64,000 nt of DNA from Batillaria attramentaria (taxonomy: Eukaryota; Mollusca; Gastropoda; Batillariidae). The position numbers and the translations under genes were made by a program. Of this stretch, positions 59,511 to 64,000 are shown piece by piece (position 1 is the stretch's first letter; every line of letters starts with the position of its first letter). The notes beneath the pieces were generated by a model. That model was not told where the DNA came from. It saw only the letters and a program-made list of their open reading frames with translations, and searched no databases. The DNA lies in contig JACVVK020000141.1 in NCBI GenBank assembly GCA_018292915.2, positions 1,152,001 to 1,216,000 on the forward strand, in the 5' to 3' direction.

Positions 59511-61987
59511 TCTGTGTTTTGAGTTGCTTATAGGGAGAAATATTGTCACAAACATCGGAGGTCGTACATAATGCACGTTTTAAAAAAATTATTATTATTT
59601 TTTAAAGAAAACGTTGATGATCCAATCTGATATTGATATTTGTACATGAAAGATGGAATGGAATATTTGTAAGGAATTTGTTCTCTGCTCAGAATACATA
59701 CATTTTATCAGACATGGTAGCACATACTCTCTGTTAGCGTTGACTGGTCTTTTCAGTGCTTCTTGCATGAGATTATATATTGTTTATAGCATGAGCTTAT
59801 TTATCAGGGCTTAAACCTTCCTCCTCCTGGTGGCATTTTCCACCTTTGGCTAAAAAGTTCATCCCCCCCAGGCAGTTTCCTCCCCTGAAGTGGGGAGGAA
59901 GCCGGGGTGGCCGAATGATAGAGCATTGGACTTCTGATGCTGCGGGGGTTGTGAGTTCGCATCCCGGCTGGGGCCAAATATTTGTGCTGGCTTTTTCATC
60001 GTTGCCCCGTCTTTGATTTCGCCCGTATGTGGTGGAAAAGGACGTTACGCCCCCGAACACCCACCCTCCTCCCCTGAAGCACATAAAATCACGCCAAAAT
60101 TTACCAAAGTGCACAGATTTTAGTCTAATTCTAAATATCTTCCTCTCCACCAAAAAGTGTTTTCTCCTCTGAAGCAGTTCAAATTGTACCAAACTGCACA
60201 AATTTTAGTCTTAATTTTAAAGAAAATTCTTGTGGATCGTGCCCTCTGACACCCCTGGCATAACACGTCTGCTTTGCAGACTCGCACTCAGGGCTTTGTG
60301 CTTCTTGAGAAAATGCAGCACACTTTTCCTCCTTCAGGATCGGGGAGCCGGGGTGGTCGAATGGTAGAGCGTTGGCTTCTAATGCTTGGGTCGTGAGTTC
60401 GATCCCCGCTGGGGCCAAATATTTGTGCTGGCTTTTTCATCGTTGCCCCGTCTTTGATATCACCCCTATGTGGTGGAAAAGGACGTTAAACCCCCAAACA
60501 CCCACCCACTCCTTCAGGATCATGGTCCATTTAAGGCCTGATTTCTAGACGTACCTGTTTCAAGTATGCCTATATTTAGCATGAGCTGTGTTTCCAGTAG
60601 ACACCAATGTTAGCAAGCATTTCCCTGAATTGGATATGCAGCCCTTCATTTCTTTTTCTTTTTTTTTTAAACTGTGACTTCTGTTAATAGCTGTAGCTGG
60701 ACATTTGTTCGGTTCTCGTTTGCATGTGGGTGTTTTTGAGTGACGTGCCCCTGTCTTTGACCCTGCAGCTCGCACAGTTTCAGAGGAGTGGTCGTCTAGT
60801 GGCGACTCGAAGACAGAGGACGAGGAAAAGGAGCGCCGCTCGCCTCGAGAAAAAGACAGTCGCGACAAGGACAAGGACACCGATTGTGAGTACACGTGCT
60901 TGCAAAGTCCGTCCTCATACTCATTTGTTTTCATCATCATCATCATCATCATTGTTATTGTAATTAGTTCCATTGCAAAAGCAGCTATCAGCTTGGCTAT
61001 ACACAAGACATGGGGATGGGTGGGTAAGCAGAGGTGCCAAATAGTACGGACGTATTATGCATAACTCAAATAAATACAGCAATATGGTTTGGTCGCGAAA
61101 AATACGGAGCAGACCAGTTTGAAATATTTCAAAAGGATTGCTGTGAGGCTTAGCTGTGCATGAACCTAAAACACCTGAATTAGTGTGAGTGCACCACCTT
61201 TTAGTTCCGACTGGGATATCACAAGTCGCAGCGTGTCGTATGAGTTGATACTGTTTCAGAGTGCTGTTCATTTACTAATGGCTGCCTGTTCGGGAATTCC
61301 AACTTAATGGACTTGAAAGTGCTAGGGGATTGATTGCGCGTGTGCAGTATTGCTGCACGTGTGTGTAGAAGTCTTCATTCATTTGTACCAGTGTATTGAC
61401 ATTGGTCTGTAGATCAGATTTTTGTGTTTATTTTCATTCTTATTTTTAATTGGGGCAGTTTTGTTCAACATTATAATTTCCATCTTCTCAGAGTGAATAG
61501 AATTTATATTAATTCTAAGACTTAACTCTTTGACAATGAAGCACAATTTCTAACACGCGATTTCCTATAGGAAATCGCGTGTTAGAAATTGTGCTTCGTC
61601 GTCAAAGAGTTAACCTGAAGAAACCACATTCTCTTTGGTACACTGCACGGATTAGGAACAGAGCATAGGATACCTCAAAGCTGAGGTGGATTTTTTGGGA
61701 TACGTGGGGGCCCTGCATATTGAAAGGTAGAGGTGCTCTGAATTTGATGCTGATGTATTGTGAATACTGCTGTAACAAACTGATGTGGTTGATTGTGGTG
61801 CACAGATGAGGTGGTGCGGGTGTTCGATGGCAACGCTTCCATGAAGAAACGACTCTATCGCACAATCACAGTTCCTCGCAACGCCCCAGCACACCTTCTC
61901 CTGGTAAGGCCAAGCTGGATCACTTTGTTTCCCCTTTTTGGCTCCCTTGTGTAACAATGGGAGTCTATGTATTAACCCTCCGTCGTG

Positions 61988-62022
<35 letters not shown>

Positions 62023-63621
62023 GTGTGTGTGTGTGTGTGTGTGTCCAGAAAACTTTAACGTTGTCATTTTCTCAGAATCTACAAACAGTAGAGGCACCAA
62101 ACTTGGCATGCTGATAGACTAGCACAAGACCTTTCAAAACATATCATTTTGAATGACCTTGACCCAAGGTCAAGGTCACTAAAGCTCTCTGTTTGAAAAT
62201 TTTACATTGGCATTTTCTCGTAATGTACAAATGCCAGAGGTTTTAAACTTTGCATGATGATAGACATTGATAAGAACTTTACAGATATACATGTAGTCAG
62301 TGACTTTCTGTCAAGGTCAAGGCCGTACAAGATAGTTTTGTGAAACCTTAACATTGGCATTTTTTCAGAAACAATGAACAGCAGAGGTGCCAAACCTGGC
62401 ATGCTGATAGACAGTGATAAGACCTATGCACACATACCATCTTAAATGACCTTGACTGAAGGTCAAGGTCATTGAAACAGTCTGTTCGGAAATTTTACAT
62501 TTGCTTTTCTCAGTATCTAGAAGAATCAGAAGCATCAAACTATGTGCGATGATTGACATTGGCAGCACCTTTACAGACATACCTGTGTTCAGTGACTTTT
62601 AGTCAAGGTCAAGGTCATGCAAGCGTTTTTTGGGAAACTTTAACCTTGGCATTTTCTCCAAAACAACAAACAGTAGAGGCACCAAACGAGGCATGATGAT
62701 AGACAGCAATGAGACCTACCTTTCTGAATGACCTTAACTGAAGGTCAAGGTCATTAAAGCTGTCTGTTGTGAATTTTAACATTACTGTTTTCAGAGGAAC
62801 TACAAATGCTAGAGGCATCAAACTTGGCATGATGATAGACATTGATAAGATCTCTTTTGAATGACTTTGACCAAAGGTCAAGGCTGTACAAACTGTGTCG
62901 GGGAAAATTGTAATATTGCCAGGAACTCAGAGCGCCGGACACATCACTTAGCATGATACTGGATAGTGATAAGAGCTCTACAAACATACTTTGTGAATGA
63001 CCTTGACCTGTGTCACAAGGGAGCCATGGAGGCTTCTGCCTCTCTAGTTTTGTTTGTTGTTTGTTTATTTATTTGTTTATTTTGACAGTGAACATAGACA
63101 TGGAGTTTGCACACGTACACACATCCGTGCATAGTTTTATGTGACCGTCATCTTTAATTATTTTTCTTCTTTTTTTTTTTAAAAAAGATTTTACCTCAAT
63201 TATTTCTTTAAGCTTATTTGGAGGTAGGGTGTTAACTCTGGAATTATTTTCATAACATTTTTAATTTTATCTTTTTTAATGAAAAAACGTTTGCTCTCTG
63301 AAAGTGGATTTTGCAGTGGGTTGAGTTGGGGAAAAATGTTGGTGTTTTTGATGGGGGTGGGGATATTTTGGGTATGGCTTGTGGTAGAAGGGGCAAGTGT
63401 GTGTATATCAAGATGGAGGGGGGTGGGGTGGGGGGGGGGGGGTGGGAGGGGAGGGGACATAGAAGGGATGAGGGGGTATGTTACACATGACCAATCACCA
63501 GCTAATCAGCCATAGTTGTTGAGCTGTTGTACGTTGCTTTGTTACAGGAGGCAGCTCTGAAAACATTCCACATATCAGAACGACCCCCACAACTACTACG
63601 TCACCGAGATCTGTGAGTCAG
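41443..63621 (+). CDS. Diacylglycerol kinase theta (DGKQ), 5' ten exons, partial
   Basis: Exons are 41443-41608, 52208-52287, 53184-53286, 54164-54252, 55046-55177, 56662-56803, 58283-58291, 60769-60885, 61806-61903 and 63548-63621. Phases match throughout. Three C1 domains have complete ligand sets: His24-Cys37-Cys40-Cys54-Cys57-His62-Cys65-Cys73, then His87 to Cys134, then His153 to Cys203 (with HHWREGNLP and CEWCGV). A highly charged linker follows, then the start of the RA domain (VRVFDGNASMKKRLYRTITV). The three-C1-plus-RA layout and the HHWREGNLP signature identify the theta isoform, which phosphorylates diacylglycerol to phosphatidic acid. The catalytic part lies beyond the window. Intron 1 is 10.6 kb. 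The last exon needs a one-base frame correction near 63580. The first ATG in frame is used. Confidence 0.93.
42130..43632. other. DGKQ intron 1, unique-looking part
   Basis: Intronic sequence after exon 1. GCAGCAGC-type trinucleotide repeats occur at 41907-41950. A G-run lies at 43210-43226. No other exon or mobile element was recognised. Confidence 0.4.
43633..43855. mobile_element. Short hAT-like MITE
   Basis: The ends CAGCGATCGTCAAATGTG and CGCATTTGATGATCGCTG are inverted repeats with two mismatches. GAACA directly flanks both sides (5-bp duplication). The interior has three GGGCTACC motifs and palindromes such as GGTAGCCATTCGGGCTACC. It lies in DGKQ intron 1. Confidence 0.75.
44814..45221 (-). 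mobile_element. SINE family B, full-length-like copy
   Basis: Read on the minus strand, it begins with a tRNA-like head of about 78 bp containing TGGTCTAGTGGTTAAGAG (A box) and GGGGTTCGAGCCCC (B box). A body shared with 7566-7805 follows. It ends with AAGCGCCTATATTAATGCG and an ATT repeat tail (44814-44838). The head is not a convincing functional tRNA because it is fused to the body. It lies in DGKQ intron 1. Confidence 0.85.
46047..46663 (+). mobile_element. TTAA-flanked TIR element, copy 2, with MADF-like ORF remnant
   Basis: The ends GGCCGTTCTTAACCGGGC and ACCCGGTTAAGAACGGCC match copy 1 at 9946. The flanks are TTAA (46043-46046) and TTTA (46664-46667). An ATG at 46294 opens about 80 codons with NEEETMLFVNLWEQFPCLWN and DKQYKDRTAR, which resembles the start of a MADF/Adf-1-type DNA-binding domain. 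The frame then loses similarity. The element is probably a deletion derivative of a larger transposon. Confidence 0.8.
48180..48924. mobile_element. Foldback hAT-like element with 6-bp duplication
   Basis: The terminal repeats are CAGGGATGTCACTGG and CCAGTGACATCCCTG, with CATACA duplicated directly outside (48174-48179 and 48925-48930). Inner arms also pair over about 110 bp (48333-48460 with 48610-48715, including ACTAATTACCGAAAACAAC and its complement). Subterminal GGACANNTGTCC motifs occur repeatedly. No ORF. It lies in DGKQ intron 1. Confidence 0.88.
49261..49330 (+). mobile_element. SINE family A head fragment
   Basis: Contains GAGAGCGTTGGACTTCTAAT, GGGTCGTGAGTTTGTATCCC and GAGCGAAATATTTGTG. 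The body and tail are missing. Confidence 0.75.
49433..49625 (+). mobile_element. SINE family A, plus copy
   Basis: Head GCCGGGGTGGCTGAATGG through GTGAGTTCG, with a short deletion in the B-box region. The body carries CCCCGTCTTTGATATCACCC. The tail consists of CCCA units running into AATC units. Confidence 0.88.
50600..50735 (+). repeat. Solo arm of the foldback element seen at 4417-5446
   Basis: Shares GCTGAAAACTCTGCAACTGT, GACAGAGTTG, TTTGCGGCTTTTTGCTGAGA and TTGCAGACCTTTAA with the right arm at 5349-5446. The partner arm was not found nearby. Confidence 0.75.
51777..51861. repeat. CA microsatellite in DGKQ intron 1
   Basis: About 33 uninterrupted CA units from about 51797, preceded by CACGCGC-type variants. 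Confidence 0.95.
52563..52627. repeat. GT/GA microsatellite in DGKQ intron 2
   Basis: About 24 GT units followed by GA units. Further GT tracts in DGKQ introns lie at 53069-53104 and 54357-54407. Confidence 0.95.
53356..53790. mobile_element. hAT-like MITE with 6-bp duplication, DGKQ intron 3
   Basis: The ends CAGTGATCATTTT and AAAATGATCACTG form a perfect 13-bp inverted repeat. AGTACA is duplicated on both sides (53350-53355 and 53791-53796). Subterminal TATGGGCCATTT / TATGGGTCATT motifs recur. No coding frame. The left end lies about 70 bp after DGKQ exon 3. Confidence 0.88.
54885..54917. repeat. CA microsatellite in DGKQ intron 4
   Basis: CA run preceded by a purine-pyrimidine alternating CGCACGCATG tract (54840-54883). 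Confidence 0.9.
55260..55731. mobile_element. hAT-like MITE in DGKQ intron 5
   Basis: The ends CAGGGATCGATTTTCTCG and CGAGTAAATCCATCCCTG are inverted repeats with two mismatches. The flanking hexamers are TATATA (55254-55259) and TATATG (55732-55737), a probable decayed 6-bp duplication. TGTCTCATA-type motifs recur inside. It begins about 80 bp after exon 5. Confidence 0.8.
58078..58190 (+). repeat. Interspersed repeat E, uninterrupted copy
   Basis: A continuous version of the sequence split at 9865-10610. The junction reads CTTGTCCTTAAAGGGCT here, so it carries a single TTAA at the insertion point. It ends in a TGATGAT-type tail. It lies in DGKQ intron 6. Confidence 0.85.
58283..58291 (+). 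CDS. DGKQ 9-nt microexon (candidate)
   Basis: CTTTTCCAG is bounded by GCCTGCAG and GTGAGT, with a pyrimidine-rich stretch upstream (CTTTTCTGTTTTGTCCTCGC). It joins exon 6 (CCA A|) and exon 8 (|CT CGC ACA) to code Thr-Phe-Pro-Ala. Skipping it also keeps frame (Pro-Thr-Arg), so it could be alternatively included between the third C1 domain and the charged linker. The exon 6 donor, GTCAGT, is weaker than usual. Confidence 0.55.
58450..58775 (+). repeat. Interspersed repeat family D, third copy
   Basis: Shares GTCAGTACCTAAGGCAGTAT-like, TTTGGGGTGCCAGGAGAG and CTGCCTCTGCACCC segments and the CAATTCCCCAG end with 25885-26240. It lies in DGKQ intron 7. Confidence 0.75.
58970..59036. repeat. CA microsatellite in DGKQ intron 7
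   Basis: About 32 CA units. A GT tract with TGTTGT interruptions follows at 59211-59274. Confidence 0.95.
59898..60064 (+). mobile_element. SINE family A, plus copy
   Basis: Head GCCGGGGTGGCCGAATGATA and B-box region GAGTTCGCATCCC. The body carries GTTGCCCCGTCTTTGATTTC, with a short CACCC tail. Three extra G residues lie between the A and B boxes. Confidence 0.88.
60342..60508 (+). mobile_element. SINE family A, best copy, with perfect 13-bp duplication
   Basis: Head with TGGTCGAATGGTAGAGCG (A box) and GAGTTCGATCCCC (B box). The body carries GTTGCCCCGTCTTTGATATC and TGGAAAAGGACGTTAAA, then a short CCCA tail. CTCCTTCAGGATC is repeated exactly at 60329-60341 and 60509-60521. The perfect duplication and intact pol III boxes mark a recent insertion in DGKQ intron 7. 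Confidence 0.93.
61522..61613. repeat. 92-bp near-perfect palindrome in DGKQ intron 8
   Basis: Two 46-bp arms meet without a loop at TTTCCTATAGGAAA. Only two arm positions mismatch (GACAATGAAG against GACGACGAAG). Both outer ends are TTAA. It would form a long hairpin in DNA or in the pre-mRNA. It is probably a tiny foldback element. Confidence 0.92.
61940..63025. mobile_element. TIR element built of TCAAGGTCA-bearing tandem units
   Basis: GGCTCCCTTGTG (61940-61951) and CACAAGGGAGCC (63014-63025) are perfect inverted ends. The interior begins with a TCTG/GT microsatellite (61994-62044). About seven diverged ~140-bp units follow, each with a TGACCTTGAC...CAAGGTCAAGGTCA block, for example at 62155-62180, 62308-62325 and 62450-62472. 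The same units form the array at 21240-21790. No coding frame. It lies in DGKQ intron 9. Confidence 0.8.
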
Positions 63622-64000
63622 GTGAGGGTGTAGCTGGCGAAGGGGTAGCTCGTATAACCCTTAACTCCGGTAGTCATAACATTTCTTGCGCAGTACACAT
63701 TCTTCCTGTGGACAGCTGCACAGAGAGAATTTTAGAGTTTATCAAAAAAAAAAAATGTGTGTTTGCCTTTGACTGGAAGGAGAAAAGGCCACCTACAAAG
63801 GTCTAAGACTGTTTGCTGGGAGATGTGATGATCCATTTGGGTGTTACAACTGTTTTGCATGTCTTCCGATATTGAAGAAATCAGACTTAAAGAAACCCTG
63901 AAAGTTCCTTGCCCTGCAGTTACAACTGCTTATCAAGGACCAGAAACAAGCCTTCGTGTGCTCATGGCACAAGGCCTGTTCTGACAGGAATACAGACCTG
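63622..64000. other. DGKQ intron 10 start, no further exon recognised
   Basis: Intronic sequence after the GTGAGG donor at 63622. A CCCTGCAG at about 63912-63919 could be an acceptor, but the sequence after it does not look like the next DGKQ exon. Confidence 0.4.

Noticed and set aside
58861..59571. 236-codon ORF
   Set aside because: Its length comes from CA and GT microsatellites read as Thr-His and Cys-Val repeats, plus a G-run.

Overview
This is eukaryotic genomic DNA, most likely from a mollusc (a marine gastropod would fit). The evidence is the gene set, the small exons in kilobase-scale introns with GT-AG junctions, the dense load of tRNA-derived SINEs, foldback and TIR elements and dinucleotide microsatellites, and an RTE-like LINE fragment. 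There are no operons, prophages, CRISPR arrays or bacterial genes. The species call is inference.

Four conserved genes can be modelled exon by exon. (1) PDCL3, a phosducin-like TRiC co-chaperone, lies on the minus strand at 7378-12410 with six exons. They sum to exactly 720 nt (239 aa), from a first exon that codes only Met-Gln. (2) GOSR2/membrin, a Golgi Qb-SNARE, starts head-to-head 511 bp away at 12922-13762 with two exons (214 aa). (3) An FKBP11-like, membrane-anchored ER prolyl isomerase lies at 18026-22425 with six exons. Its exon 3 carries a one-base deletion. (4) Diacylglycerol kinase theta (DGKQ) starts at 41443 and runs off the right edge. Ten 5' exons cover three canonical C1 zinc fingers, a probable 9-nt microexon, an acidic/basic linker and the start of the RA domain. 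Its last visible exon has a one-base frame disruption. Two further minus-strand exons at 2140-2880 belong to a gene I do not recognise and contain a similar one-base disruption.

The stretch 30845-38830 is the least ordinary part. A ~420-430 bp block carrying an exon-like core built of 15-nt repeats (Asp-Gln-Pro-Lys-Glu in one frame) is tandemly repeated seven times together with its flanking intron sequence. It is followed by ordinary-looking splice junctions and a long terminal exon with a 22-bp minisatellite, a 210-bp tandem duplication and a poly(A) signal. It could be a fast-evolving repeat-protein gene or a repeat-bearing long non-coding RNA. Stops in all three forward frames of the seventh block argue against a simple intact protein.

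Most of the rest is mobile DNA. There are three SINE families, one copy with a perfect 13-bp target-site duplication. A 5'-truncated RTE-type LINE sits in one arm of an older foldback element. Two copies of a ~610-bp TTAA-flanked element are present, one interrupting another repeat whose uninterrupted paralogue is also in the window. Several short elements start with CAG and have 5-6 bp duplications (hAT-like). A TIR element and an intronic array are made of ~140-bp units, each with nuclear-receptor-type TCAAGGTCA sites. A 92-bp near-perfect palindrome lies in a DGKQ intron. Long G/C homopolymers, often fused to T/A runs, recur throughout.
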